Positions 22,610-35,898 of a DNA stretch of 64,000 bases are shown here, in pieces (within the stretch, counting starts at the first letter, position 1; each line of letters starts with the position of its first letter). The notes beneath the pieces were generated by a model. It saw only the letters and a program-made list of their open reading frames with translations, did not search any database and was not told the DNA's origin. Both the position numbers and the translations under genes were made by a program. Origin of the DNA: Lepidodermella squamata (taxonomy: Eukaryota > Gastrotricha); contig JBLDXI010000042.1 of assembly GCA_047495785.1 (NCBI GenBank), positions 4,030,001 to 4,094,000 on the forward strand. Direction: 5' to 3'.

Positions 22610-24275
22610 ATGTCCGGTTATAACTCAGCTGGTCTTTCGACTGCCGGGGCCATTGCGGTCGTTAACGAGAAAGGCCAAGTAACTATGCAGAAAGTGAAGG
22701 TTACTCGCTATCAACCAGGAAAGAAACCTGATTTCGCTCGTGACGCACCGTCATCCGATGAGTCAGAGGAAGATAACTATCAAGAGGAAGCCAAATATGT
22801 ACCGCCAAGCAGTCGGAGAAATCAAAATGATTACACGAACCGGTCAACTCGGCGCCATCCCGAGGAAGAGGACGAAGAAGAGTCAGAAGATGACAATCGA
22901 TATTCGAGGCACAGACGAGAGGAAAGCAGTGACGAGGAAGTTAGTCACCGGCATTCAAATCGCCATCAGAGCTCATCAGCAGTCGACTCGAGGCTTAGGC
23001 GTCTCGAAGGGGCTAATGAGAGCTACGATGCTCGCCTGGAACGGCGGCGAGCCTTGCTTAATGAAGCTGATACTGGCGTAGAGCAAGTCCCCGTCGGAGA
23101 GGAGGATGAAAAATCGAATCAAGTTCCTGAGGAAGGATCTGACGACGAGGTTGAAGAAGACGAAGATGAAGCTATGGAGCGTCGTCAACGGCTTAGAGAA
23201 ATAGCGAAGGCTCGTCAAATGGAGGAAGTACTCGCTGTTGAAGAGGACCAGGAAGAAGACGAAGAAGAAGAGGAGGAAGAGGAAGTCAGTGAATACGACG
23301 AGTACGAAGACGAAGAAGACGATATGGCCGCACGATTGAAGCCGGTGTTCGTTCGTAAAAAGGATAGAGTAACTTTGGAGGAAAAGGAAGATATGGATGT
23401 TGATAACAAGGAAGACGAAGAGGATAATAAAAAGCTCCAAGAAGAACGCAAAGCAACAGCTCGAAGGGTTAGTTTATCTTATCATCAGCTCTTTCTTCCA
23501 TTAAATATTGTATTTTTAGTTGGTCGAAGAAGAAATCAAACGAGAAATTCAGGCGGAAAGAGAAGCCAAAGCGGCGGCTGCAGCTGCTGCAGCTGGAGGC
23601 TTACCAATTCCTGCAGCTATTGCCAGTTTAGCAGCAGCCTCGGCGAATAAACACCCTGGCGTAGAAGGAAACTTCAATTTTGGCGCCGTGGGTCTCGATA
23701 AACACATTGATTCAGACAACATGACCCTGGTCGCTTTGACGCTGGAAGATGTGGTGACAGACGAAGAGGGCGGTGAAGTCGAGTATGAAAAGTGGAAGTT
23801 GCGTGAATTGAAGCGAATCAAGCGAGACCGTGAAGAACGCGAGGCGATGTTGCGAGAACGTGAGGAAATCGAGGCTGTTCACAACATGACCGAAGAAGAG
23901 CGGAAAGCTTATCTTGCCGCAAATCCAAAGCTTGTCACAAACAAAGCGGAGAAGGGCAAATACAAGTTCTTGCAAAAGTACTACCATCGCGGTGTTTTCT
24001 ACCTGGACCGCGAGGAGACCGTACTCAAGCGTGACATTTGCGAGCCGACACTCGAGGACAAATTCGACAGAACTATCATGCCGAAGGTTATGCAGGTGAA
24101 AAACTTCGGCAAGAAGGGCCGGACGAAGTACACGCATTTGGTCGATCAAGATACGACCGGGCAAAACGCGCCTTGGACCGCAGATGCCGCTGCCTCGCAA
24201 CGCTGGCATCAGCAACACGGCGGCGGGGTTAAACCGGTTTTCGAGAAGCCTAGCACCTCGAAGCGCAAGCAATAG
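22610..24275 (+). CDS. MFAP1: Microfibril-associated protein 1 homologue, spliceosomal B-complex factor, 537 aa
   Basis: Two exons: 22610-23467 and 23520-24275, with a 52-bp intron in phase 0. Acidic/basic low-complexity N-terminal half: SDESEED, RxxRR, and a long Glu run ending EEEEEEEVSEYDEYEDEEDD. Then the diagnostic block ARLKPVFVRKKDRVTLEEKE, a coiled coil (LVEEEIKREIQAEREAKAAA) and the conserved C-terminus: DEEGGEVEYEKWKLRELKRI-KRDREER, NMTEEERKAYLAANP, KYKFLQKYYHRGVFYLD and KVMQVKNFGKKGRTKYTHLVDQDTT. MFAP1 is a nuclear component of the spliceosome B complex that works with PRPF38. It is longer than human (439 aa) because the acidic part is expanded. Cyclin L, also tied to splicing, starts 119 bp downstream. 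Confidence 0.97.
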
Positions 24276-24394
24276 TCCGCTCTTTCTCCGTCTTTTTGTT
24301 TATAATTTTTCTATTCGTGTTTCGATTCGAAAATAAATGAAGCTCAAATTTTGATTTAACGATCTATTTTCTAGGGTTTTTATAAATTTTAATA
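24276..24394 (+). promoter_or_regulatory. Very short MFAP1-cyclin L intercistronic region
   Basis: Between the MFAP1 stop and the cyclin L start are 119 bp. AATAAA lies at 24332-24337, a pyrimidine tract CTATTTTCTAG ends in AG at 24373-24374, and the ATG follows 20 nt later at 24395. Poly(A) signal, then acceptor, then start is the order seen between genes of trans-spliced operons. It is equally compatible with a compact independent promoter. Confidence 0.5.
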
Positions 24395-27300
24395 ATGGCA
24401 ACGACCACCGTAAGTAGTCCAGCCAATACAGCCCGAGGTTTTTCTCGGGTCATCCTCACCATGGACAACGTTTTCATTCCACCGGAAAAGTTGGCCAACA
24501 CCCCTTCGCTGCAAGACGGACTCGAGCCCGAGGTTGAATACGATCTGCGAAACTACGGCTGTGAACTGATTCAAACAGCCGGGGTTCTGTTGAAACTGCC
24601 GCAAGTGGCCATGGCGACTGGCCAGGTGCTTTTCCAGCGTTATTATTACTCGCGGTCTTTTGTTCGGCATAACATGGAAATTACGGCGATTGCCGCCGTT
24701 CACTTGGCGTCGAAAATCGAAGAAGCGCCGCGGCGTATTCGTGATTGCCTTAACGTCTTTCATCACATTAAACAAGTTAAAACGGGAAGGTAAGTGCGCC
24801 AAAAAAGAATCTGCCTTAATAATTATGATCACCTTTTCAGAACTATCGGTCCGATGGTGCTAGATCAGAATTACATCAACATCAAGAACGAGGTTATTAA
24901 GGCGGAGAGGAGATGTCTGAAAGAACTCGGTTTCTGTGTTCACGTGAAACATCCTCATAAGGTAAATTTCTGATTTTTTCAGAATTTATTCTTCATTTTT
25001 TCAAATTTTCAGATCATTATTTCGATTTTGGACCAACTTGAGCAGAAAACGAACCAGAGGCTGGCTCAATTTGCATGGTAAGCCTAATTTTTTATTACTC
25101 AAGAGCTTTTTAGGCGGAAGAACATTCGTAAATTTGTTGAGTAAATTTAGTTGCTAGTAAAAAAATGATTTTAAATCGTGTTTAATTCTATCAATTTTTA
25201 TGCAGCGCGACGCGTGAAACCTATAGAGTTAGTTACTATCGTTTCACCGCAGCTGCTCGGAATCCGGTCTGATCGAGAGATCTCAGAAATCGGTAAATCA
25301 TCACACCTGACCGACCGCCTTAATCATTCTTCGATGTTTTCTTCATGTTAATAATTTTTCATTAATATATATTAATTAGCGTTAAATCTTAACACTTGGC
25401 CGACTCGATGACCTCAATCGATGTGAAACATGATGAGGAAAAAAGCGCTCGAAGTTGACCTACCTCGGTATGCCTACTTCCAATACGTACTACTACAACG
25501 CAAATTTCGGATGCTCTTCCGCCGAATCGCTCGTGTATTGTTTTTGGAATGCAACACGTGTCATGTTGTTTGTGTTTTTCAGGAATTACATGAACGACTC
25601 GTTCAGGACGAATGTTTTCATGCGGTTCTCGCCCGCTGTCATCGCGTGTTCGTGCATTTTCTTGGCGGCCCGGCAGCTGCAACTGCCGCTGCCCAACAAC
25701 CCGCCGTGGTACTACGTGTTCGATGCCACGGATCAACAGGTCCGGGAAATCGCCCTAACTGTGATGCGGCTGTACGCCCGGCCGAAGGTTACCTGGGACA
25801 AGCTGGTTAATGCTGTTGCCGATGCGAAAAAGCGGCTTCACGATGCTCAAATCAAGGAACGCCTTGCCAAGGACATGTCCTCTGCTGTACCTAGTAAGCT
25901 CAGATTCTATTTCATTTTATGAAAAATCGCTAATTCTAGTTAGGATGCGTACATTTTTCACGGTTTTGCACAATCGTAATGCGAGAATCTTGTAAGATTC
26001 TAACCTTTTGGTAGCCCAGATATGGAATATCAGACAATCTGAAAGGAATATGACAGTTTCCGTATATACAGTATGGGGGGATAAGAGTTGAGTCAGGTGA
26101 ATGTCTTCACGGCTCACTTAATTTGGCTCCAACTTAAACCATTGGATAGCCCTTGAAAAATAGCATATCCAACTGAAGCCTTGCGAGCTGAGCAACACCA
26201 CGTCCGCTGAACGACCATCGCCTTCACTGAAAGCCTTGAGGTTACTGTGACGAGAACCTTATTCATCTCCAAATGCGTGATGCTGCTCAATTCGAAGCTG
26301 CCCTCCTTTTTTGAAAAGAAGATAAAAAAGCTAAGATCAAAAATGAATTTCGCACACTATTTAATTGAATGACGCAATATGGCATACCGACCGTGGCCAA
26401 CCTCATCAACATGTGCAAAATGCAGGGTAAAATTCGACTGGCTAGAGGCAGCCACTGCGTGGCCTCGCCATGCCCAATTTCGTCGTTGGTTAAGTCGCGC
26501 AACGGAAATTTTTGGTGAAAGTAAGCCGCCCCAGCTCGTCCGACCGCGTTCTTTTACCTACATTCCAAAAGAAATGATTAATCATAAAAAAAATGAATTT
26601 GTACAAATTATCGTCACCCTCGCGTGCTACGAAGTTCCAGCTAAATCGGTCAGTGCTGAACTGAAATTGGTCATGCACATCTTACTCGCTTTCGGATCAG
26701 AGAATTGTGGCCCAAGAAGTAAGGCCAAGGCCCAGAGCTCTCATTCATTTCAAACTCATTCATTTCCGCACCGAAATCTTGAAGACCTCGGTGAGTGTAC
26801 ACTTCTGGCCAAAAAAGTGTGATGTGCCCTCATCAACGGTAGAAACAAAAGCAAAGGTGCGACCAGGGACCAGGGATTAGAAGATTAGAGAGGATTAGAA
26901 GAAGCCGGAGTAAGTGGATTATACAAATCGGAATAAGCAGAGAGACTGATGTGAGACCTTCTCGTGTAGCGCGTTACATTTCCATTCCTACTGTCGCAAA
27001 TGCCGAAGCTACGTAGTGACAGCCTATCGATCTGCCACAAAAGCACAACACGTTTCGACACTTTTGTTAACGGAGCGTGTTCTCGGCCTATCGATCTGCC
27101 ATGATCCGCGTCCTGGGGAGGCACCCACTTCACTTCGCCAGTGGCTTCATCAGCCTGGCGGAGGTCAGCTGATTTCGCGCTTTTAACCATGAGCTGATGA
27201 GACGGATTACGACCGTGAAAGGTGGCAGCATTGTGTCCTTTGATCCATTTCATCAAGATCTCCATCGTCTCGGATGACAGGCGATGCAGAGGAACGCCGT

Positions 27301-28476
27301 CGACCAACATCGACGTGAAGTTGGCGCAGAAAACGTTCTGCAGACCCTTCGGCACTTGGAGGTACCGTCACTACCCTCATTTGCTGCTGGGTGGTGAAAG
27401 CGATCTCCGCCAGACTAGCCTGCTTTCGGACCATATATCCATTGTTGTATCTTTTTTGGCGTTCGATCCAGCGAGAAAGTGTACAGCTGCCAACGGCATT
27501 TCAGCCGTTACAGTTGTGAAAATTAGTCTGGGCCTTTCGTCCGTTGTTTGAGCTTGATTCTAAGAAACAACAGAAAAAATAAAGGATTGATTACAATTTT
27601 TACAATTGATTACAAAGTTACATAACAAAAAGGGATACATAACAAAATTTTCAGATTTTTCACAATTGTTAGTGGCAAAATCTAGCTTCGTTAATGCAAT
27701 AGGGCTTCTGAAAAACTGGACTAAAAAGTGTGTATCGCTGTTTTACAGCTTCGGATCCTAGAAAATCATTTCAATACAACTCGTAGCTATTTGTTATTAA
27801 TGCTTGAATTTTCTATTTAGACTTCGGCGATGATGGCTCGCCTCAAATAAATGCGCCAAGCGATGCCTCAAACATGCCAGCCCCGCCTAACCCCAGTGAG
27901 ATCATGCAACCGCCGAAATCTGCCAACACGGTCGACCTGACAAAGACCTCATCGTCACCCTCGGAAAATCGCCATCGCAAACGCGACGAAGATCGAAAGC
28001 GCCGTTCTCGGTCCCGCTCGAGAAGCCCGCGATCTCGCCACTCGAAATCTTCGTCGAAACACCGGCGCCACTCAAGACGCCGCCATCGCCGCCATTCATC
28101 GACCTCACCCGGCGACGGTTCATCCCGGTCTTCGTCGCCATCGTCAAGCCGGTCACGGTCGTCTTCGTCAGAGTCGTCGCATAAACGCAACAACCACGTC
28201 AGCAACGGCCGGGGTGATAGCAAGAAGCCAGCAGACTCATCGAAACCGAAGTACGAAAACGGGCGGGGCAAGGAGGAAGACGCGAAACGGGACCGCGATT
28301 CAAAGTACCGCAGCAGTCGCAGGTCACGGTCGAGATCGGCCTCGAGGAAACGCGAGCATCACCGCGACCGATCGCGAGAACGCTCGTCGAACCACAAATC
28401 TAGCCGAAACAGCGCCAGCCGTCGATCGCCGGCTCGAAATCGCGACAGAAACGGTGATCACCACCGTAAGAAATAA
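24395..28476 (+). CDS. CCNL: Cyclin L homologue (CDK10/11-type splicing cyclin), 515 aa
   Basis: Five exons with consistent phases: 24395-24789, 24841-24961, 25013-25077, 25583-25893 and 27821-28476; the last intron is 1.9 kb, the others 51, 51 and 505 bp. Cyclin box 1: VFIPPEKL, ATPSxQDGL-type start, [52 protein letters not shown]. Box 2: [48 protein letters not shown]. The last exon encodes an RS tail ([15 protein letters not shown] repeats), as in human cyclin L1/L2 (526 aa), for nuclear speckle targeting. The protein partners PITSLRE-type CDKs and modulates pre-mRNA splicing. Confidence 0.97.
25894..27820. other. Large cyclin L intron 4 with possible coding relic
   Basis: A 1.93-kb intron among introns of about 50 bp, so it likely received insertions. 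On the minus strand at 26885-27434 two overlapping open frames in different phases have protein-like composition (for example an [15 protein letters not shown] segment), suggesting a frame-shifted relic, but I recognise no family. A plus-strand frame at 26379-26822 is likewise unassigned. A GAATCTT/AAGATTC stem occurs near 25987. Confidence 0.35.
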
Positions 28477-29265
28477 CAGCCTCCTTAATTCGAAAAAATT
28501 GAACTGAACTTCAATTTTCAGGGTGATTATAATGATGATGAGCTTGGTTTTGTTTTGTTGCTGAGAAATCGCTATGATGATGATGATGATGATGAAAACT
28601 CTATTTGGTTGTCGTTGTGCGTCGAGCCATTTTTACTCTACACCCGGTTGTTTGGGCGCGCCGTGTTTTAGTAGGTTGTAAATCAAGCAGAATCGTAAAT
28701 ATAGGATGAAAAAATTTCATTGTTTCTTATTTACACAACTCGATGTGCGTCCTCGATATGTACTAATACCGCAACTACTGCTGCAATTTTAGCCGGGATG
28801 GTGAAAAAATTACGTGAAAAAATCGAAGCACGCGCCAGTTTTATGTTCGTGTTGCAATTCGTCTTTGATGATAAAAAAATGAAGAAAAATTATAATAAAA
28901 AGACACTTGATTTTTTGGAGTATTGTCAAGAGTTTATTATCCCGATAATCAAACACGTGTTTGAAATGTGCACAATTGATGTTGTTTAAAAAAGCAAACG
29001 GAATCCAATATCAAAAAGGCAAGATATGAAACCAATGCATCCCATATTGAAGGTCACGATTTTGGAATAGAATTTTCGAAACAAAACGAGACGCAAAATA
29101 ACGGCCCACTGGAACTGAATAAACGAAACGCTATTACAAAGGTAGAAAACAGTCCATCGCTACCAGAAAACACGAGACCTCATATCATAACTATATATAG
29201 AATTAACGTATATTCGGCCGCGATTCGGTGGGAAAGCGCTGATTACTCAATACTCTTCTTCGTGT
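28477..29265. other. Convergent 3' region between cyclin L and CEP104
   Basis: Holds the two 3'UTRs. A (GAT)n microsatellite lies around 28573-28597. An open frame at 28720-28989 is AT-rich and Lys-rich with no family features and is probably chance. Confidence 0.45.
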
Positions 29266-32200
29266 TCAATTTTTCCGATTGCCTTTACCATTGCCGCGGC
29301 TATTTGCAGCTAGAACATCCTGCCGCTGCTTAATGCGAGCCCCGCCAGCCGCTCCGGTCACCCGTCGTGGATTTGCGGGACAGCCCTTTCCGCCCATCAA
29401 ATGCTGCCGCCATATGGAATCGTTGCCAGCTTCCACATCACTCAGGCACAGTGGACACCTTTCATAGCCAGAGCTGGGAGCTGAAAATTTAAAAAATATT
29501 TTAGGAATTTAAAAAATTTTGAGACAAAAAATTCTTACCCCGGCATGCTTTTTTATGCTTTGGCGTGTCGATTTCATTCTTTGGAATAACATCGCCACAC
29601 GTGCCACACCTTGCGTACAACTCCTTCGCGGTACAATCGCTCAACCAATGGGTATTCAGGCTCGAAATTTCAATGACCTGAGCGCAATGCTCGCATTTCT
29701 TCAACATCGGACACGCCGTGAAGTAATGAATATTCAAGCCTTTTTCGTCAAAGGCCTCATTTTTCTCAAGACAGAAAATACACATATTTGATAGAATAAC
29801 CGAGGCACGGTCGTCCTCTTCCTTCTCGCGCGGCGAATCCTCATCAGGCTGGCGTTTTGGTTGCTGTTTCGGGACGGCTTTTTTCTTCTCCTTCACAGGC
29901 TGTTCTTGCGGGGCGGCATCTCTAGGCTTTTCGCGAGAAACTTGCTGCCGATGGGTGTCGGGCGCTCGATTCTCCTGCTGTTTAGGGAACCCTGAGAAAC
30001 CCGCATCCAACAACTCGGCCAACTTCCGAAAATGAGGCTTTTTCAACAACATATCGTTGCTGAGGTTGACTAAGGACCGGAATTCCATCGAATTTCCAGT
30101 ATCTTTCTGCAGCTGGACCAACATTCGAATGGCTGGCTCATGGACTTCGCCGCTAGGGTGATCCATGCACGCCATGCAAAAATGGCCTAAATTCTCCACA
30201 GTAACGCCACTTGTCAATTTGAATTTTTTATACAACTCCTCGGCGACCTCGGCGCGTAAAATCGCAACTCGAGGCGGAGTGATGGCCTTGAACGGCCGTA
30301 AACACTCCGGTGGAATGTAGTTTAAAGACTTGACGTCTGGAATACCGCTTAGCTCCATGATAAAACTTTTCGCGAGATCGCGAACTCGCTGTGATGTGTC
30401 GTTGAATCGGCCGAGTAATGGCGTTACAGTTTTTTCTAGACAATACTGAGTTTCCGATTTCGGAATTTTGAATCTTGTACTGAATTGAGTGACCATCTGC
30501 CGTTGTAATGTTAGGCCAGAGCGGAAGACGGCGAAAACCGGGTCGCTAATAGCCTTTTTCACGAGAAAAACCGCCGCGTGGTACATTGATCTCGCTTCTT
30601 CGGGCGACGTATTTCGGTCCAGCTCTTCCATCTGTTTTAGCACCGCTAGGATAGCATTTTCGCGAAAACTCCACGTTTTGCTGAACGCTTTTGTCACGGA
30701 TTGCAGGCCGAAGACGTCGATGACTGGCGCAGCTTCTCTCAGATCCTTCTCGTCGAGAGGTTCCAACTCAGCCGGGCCGCCATCACCGCCAGGCTCCGCT
30801 GTCAACGCGCCACCGTCCGGCCCGTCACGATTTGTACCCGGCACCACAGAATCTGCCCCACCTTCATTATCGCCGGCATCCTCGTTTTGCCCGGATTCTT
30901 CCGGTATTGGTTGCACGTCTGATTGAGCTTTTGGTTTTTGGTTTTTGTTTATCAAAGCTGGCAGCGGCCGGTCTTCATACCGCTGGTAGGCTGTCAGATT
31001 TTTGTCATCAGGGTCAGGCTCCAACAAACTAGGCGGTTCAGCCCTTCGGCTGGATTTTCCGCCGCGAGGATCGGGCGGTGGTGAATTTGTAGGAGAAGAT
31101 CGAAGCAACTGCAAAAATTAACTCATTACTAGCAAATTGATATGACTTCGAATTAAACCGACCTTCAATTTTGGAGATCGCATTCTTGGGTCGAGGTCAT
31201 CATCTTGAACCCGTGCCATTTTGAAAGCCTTCATTCGAAATAACATACAAGTTTAATTTTGCTCGGTCCTTGTTTTTCTTCATTTACGGGACAAGTCTAT
31301 TCATTTTTATTTACAAATATCCCTCCCAGCAGTAACTTTGGTGCGGGCCAAAAAACTCTACGAGGTTTGAATAGGCGTGAATAGAAATGGCGTGATTCAC
31401 GCCCCATGCCAAGCTTTTGGGGGTTTATGGGGTGATTCACTACTTCTGTTTATCGTAACTACGAGGAGAATTGTTTGAACGTACTCCAGCAACGTCGAGT
31501 AAATCGTTGACATGCAGCTCCTTGTACATTTGAAGTCGATATTCATCCATTTTTAGCTAAATGAAGAAAATGAATTGAAAAATGTGCAACAAACTACCAA
31601 GTAACCTTGATCAGATGGGCTTTTTCGAAGTCTTCTAATGCGACCGTTTGTCGCTTTTCGACGTCCATCTTACCAAGTTTTTCTCCGACCTGGAAAATAA
31701 AACCCGGTAATTTTGACAAAATGCTTTTGCAGACGTGAAAATACTTGTTGAAGCTCGATAATTATATCCTTAATCCGCTTCGCGAAGTCGTATCTTTCTT
31801 CGATGATAGCTTGTTGTTTCTTCATGTCTAACCGCCGAATGATAGCAGCGACTTCTGGATCTTGGTACATATCAAATGCGAGGTCATCGAGGGGATTGTT
31901 AGCTTCGGCATTTCGAAGCGCACCAGCAATGGCGGGGTTCTCACGCAGTAATTCTTCTCTCACGGGATCACCCTCTTGCCATACGTTAAGATCATCGCCG
32001 ATGAGGTTTACAGCCAATAAACCGATTTGGTTGTAAAGATTATACTTATTGATGTGGTTTTTATGAAGCAGCAGTTTGATAAAATGACCCATTGCATCAA
32101 CGTGGCAAGATTTCAACTCCCTCGCTCGAAACTGGGTCTTCTCGTTATCGGAAAGCATGACGTATCTGTAAGGCAAAACTCAACGCTAGGAAATCAAAGA

Positions 32201-32616
32201 ACATAACAACTCTCAATACCCTAAGCGACTCCACTGCGCATTTGTCATTGACACAGGAACCTGATCAGGCACGTCGCCGACGAATATTTCAATTTTACTA
32301 GCTGAAAAACAATAGACAATTGAAGAGATAGGCATAGTGGTAGACAAGTCTTGCAACTTACAAATAAGATATTGATGTGAAAGAAGCTGAATTTTGGCGA
32401 TACGAGAACGATTCTGTATCTGGATCACGATAGTTTGAGGGTACATGCAAAACCTAGTAAAACGCTGCTTAGCAAGAAATGAGTTATGAAACAGTGAACT
32501 TACCGCGTGGATTGCCAGCCCTTTGTCAACGGTGTTCGGCTGTTGAGTTCACTGGCTCGATATTGATCGTCCTCTCCGCTTACATGAATGACATGGAAGT
32601 TAAGCTTTCTGGGCAT
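29266..32616 (-). CDS. CEP104: Centrosomal protein of 104 kDa (ciliary tip TOG protein), 904 aa
   Basis: Nine exons, reading 5' to 3': 32504-32616, 32362-32453, 32220-32301, 31745-32165, 31606-31689, 31485-31556, 31163-31228, 29539-31108 and 29266-29480. Phases agree throughout, and the result (904 aa) is close to human CEP104 (925 aa). N-terminal jelly-roll (RKLNFHVIHVSGED, IAKIQLLSHQYLI, SKIEIFVGDVP, SDNEKTQFRARELKS, NKYNLYNQIGLLAVNLIGDD), then NPLDDLAFDMYQDPEVA and coiled coil, a TOG-like array (KDLREAAPVIDVFG onward) and a C-terminal zinc-finger array (CIFCLEKNEAFDEKGLNIHY, CEHC, CGTC, CPLC ... WRQHLMGGKGCP). CEP104 binds tubulin and EB1 at the tips of growing microtubules and cilia. The exon 6 donor (GGA|GTACGT) and the exon 7 acceptor are the least certain joins. 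Confidence 0.95.
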
Positions 32617-35600
32617 TTTTCGAAGCTAAGGTGATCACATTATGAAATGACTAATAATAACCTAATAAAAGAGCATTTGTAGGTATAAAAAGGAAGTTAG
32701 ACCAACAAGGAATTTGGATTAGGTATCTGCAATGATTGCGCTGACCACTCACCGAGTTTTGTTCTGTATTCAGAATTGTTGAACGGCAGGCCATAAATGA
32801 CCAAGTAAATGACGTCTCAGACTTAGGAAGCATGACGCTTCCGACAAGTCCCACCCCTGTACGACACATATCCCATACGTATCATCGTACATTTACGTAA
32901 ACTAAAATATAGTATTGCCCGAAAATAGAGTCGACTTCCAATAATTGACAGCCTGAAGCTTCAAGCAAAAAACAAATGTCAGGGTAGGCTCGTAGGTCAT
33001 CAGCAGTCTCTAAATCTGAAAACTCTCTTTCTCAACCAAAATTCACATGAGGAATCGACTTCTGTGGGGCGCTAAGGAGTAAAAATAAATCAGATACGCC
33101 ATCAACGACGCAGCAGTGCATGACGTGCGATCTTCTAAGTCCTTGCGCCGCGTAGGCCAGATTCAACAGATCCCGAAACAACCGAGAATCGAGTATCAGA
33201 TCGGGGAATAAGTACATCAAATGCCACATTTTGCTAGTAACCTCATAAATGCCAAGCTCTATCAAATAAAGAAATAGGTGCACCGAATCGGATGTCCGCG
33301 CTATAAGCACGAAATGGAAAAGTCGATGTCCTCAAGCGAGAATCGATCCTACTCGCACAGGCTAACAGGGGCCGCCTGACAACGCGTCTACAACAGCATG
33401 ATGAATTTATAAAATTAATTAAAACACACTAAGATATATAAAGTATGTGAAATACAGCAGTTCAATAACAAATTCGCTGTCCTTGCTGCATGCTATTTGC
33501 CTTCGCGAATTTTCTTTTTTTCTCTTCCTTTCTTTCTCCTTTCTTCAAACCCCTAACCCTAACGCCACTATAGACTCTCCTTCCAAATAAATTTATCTCT
33601 AAAATACATGACATTCTATCAATCACTGCAACCAGATGATGTGTGACAATCTTGTGGGGAGATTGTCAGTCTCGGACGATTTTGAAGCATGACAGAGATC
33701 GGAGCTGAGTAGCGCGTCAAAGAGTATTCCGCAGTCTCAATTTCTTAAAGCTGTCCTGGAACATACACGATCTATCATGCCGTATTAAGCTCCCAAAAAC
33801 AGTCTGTGTTGGAACAGACAAATTACAATGAATGCGGAAATGTTTGAATTTGAATAGGGCAACAGCGCCAAGACGTTGCGCAAAAACTGGGGCTTTCGCT
33901 TCCCTCAGATAGGCATGCCCCGATAGCACTACCCTGTCGGGCAAACCCCTGCAAATTATGGGGTTCGTTACTGATGAACAACCCAGTCATCCCAACGAAC
34001 CTTAGATCAGGGAGTGTGATCGGTTTCCAGTTGAGGGATAATTTTTATTCGAGATGTGCTCCCAAAGAAGTATGTAGCGAAACAGTTCAAAGTGAGTCAA
34101 AATAAGTCAAAATGAATGAGATTATCATATAAAAGACATATAAAAGCAAAGATCATGCCAAAGAAAAAAATGCGGATTGCATATAATGTAAGCTCGGTTG
34201 CTCAGTTCTCAGTTGGGTCGTTGAGCAACTGTATCTGAGGGGACATCTCCATTCGGAACGGGGTTCAAGTCGTAGTGACGGATAGGGTAGAGTCCTCATC
34301 GGGTTATATATCGATTGATCGCGTAACAAAATAGAAAAATGGGAGACTGGGAGTTCCCGTTAGATTCGATAAACTAGTCGAATCCCGTCATATGGAAAAG
34401 TTCATCTCACTCACTTAAGACAAGATCCAGAGTTACTTATGTAAGTGCCTTCTAGTCCTTAAAGTTCGCCTTGAAAAATAAATTATTAGGTACAATTATA
34501 ATAAATAATTTCGCCTCCTGCCTAATGCAAGACACATTTCCGGAATCAGTGGGCGTGCAGAAAATCTACTCAAACGACAAATTCTTCATTGTATCCGTCC
34601 GGAACTTCACGCATTCTTCACCGTTACCATCGTAATTCTTAGACGTTTCTCATGTATTCAAATATCAGCTAAAATTTCTGCATGAAAATTTGTCAGCCAT
34701 GCGGTTTTTCGTTACAGAAAGTCGATTAAAATTAGAGTGCCAGCTTTCTAGGTCTATCAAAGGTACGTTTTTAGCCTCCAATGGTTTATGCATGTCTTGT
34801 TCTGGTAATAAATAGTGCAACAAGGTAATATTGAGCGAAATACGCCATACTACATACATTCCTATAGTACGTTTTTCATTATGGCGCCTCTGAATGCAAG
34901 CACAATTCCATCTACACACACGCATGGCAAAAAGCGTCCAAAGGCAGCCACGATTATATAAATGGCTTTACGCAGTCTTGAATAAACAGCAGCAGCATCA
35001 TTTAGAATCGCGCAGAAAGAACCTACTATAGTACCTAGCAAACGGCCAGCACGCTTCAATGCCTGTATAACTTGAATAAGAACTTGTTTTTAGTACTACA
35101 TTGCCCAGTTGTCGACTTGATCTTTTTAAACCAGCTTCAGACAGCTGATTTTGGAATCTGCTGTGAATTCACATAGGTAATTAGATGGGTTGTATTTCGC
35201 ATTGAGAAATAGCAGTACTTATACGCCTGACCTTGTCTGTGAGTGCGAATCCTTTTATTTTGTTGCAAAAACGCTGTTTGACCTGGCCAATGCATGCTGA
35301 GCTGAATATCCAAACTCCAAACTAGCCATGGTTTGCTTTGCTGCACAACGTCGTTAATTCATGTTCCTTTCCTTTTGTTTTATCTCTAATAGTTTCTTAT
35401 CAATTGACTTGTAACTGAAAAGTTACCTACTGCATTATCAGCTTAAAGCTAAAAGTAAATGATGTAAATAGGACCTGACGAGAATGAATTTAGTTTGCCA
35501 CGGATTATTTTACAATAATGTAGGAACTTCCAATTTGCATTGTAATGCATTTCGTCCTTGCTATTTAATATCGCGTTTTTTATTCTCACGCGCATTATGC

Positions 35601-35898
35601 TGCAACGCTGTAGTAAAAATCTACATGCAGACATTATCGATCGGTTTTTCAGTTTTTACTTCCCGTGCCGCATAGACGACAATTTTATATGGACTGGCTG
35701 CGTATAATGTGGCGTAGTGTGCGGTATAGTCATACGCAGGGAATAAGACACGAACAAACCTCCATATGATCTACTGCAGCATATATGCACTGAAAATCTC
35801 AGTTTTCTCATATTTTAACCATTGCTTTTGTGTTTCAAATATTTATTTTAATCATAGACGCAGATCACATAAATTATATTTTAAAATTATACCACAGA
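32617..35898. other. 3.3-kb gene-poor spacer
   Basis: No gene recognised. Short frames such as 33032-33310 (minus) look protein-like but match no family I know. A GACAATCT/AGATTGTC hairpin lies near 33647-33670, and a CCCTAACCCTAAC word (two telomere-like units only) near 33550. Around 34195-34280 is a tRNA-like patch (see findings). The CEP104 and NB-ARC gene promoters should be at its two ends. Confidence 0.45.

Noticed and set aside
22976-23451. Long minus-strand frames opposite MFAP1 rich in Phe/Ser
   Set aside because: They are the antisense of the acidic Glu/Asp codon run in MFAP1 and have no own features.
27843-28271. 142-codon Asp/Arg-rich frame on minus opposite the cyclin L tail
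   Set aside because: Antisense shadow of the RS-rich exon.
33540-33565. CCCTAACCCTAAC telomere-like repeat
   Set aside because: Only two units; not an interstitial telomere array.
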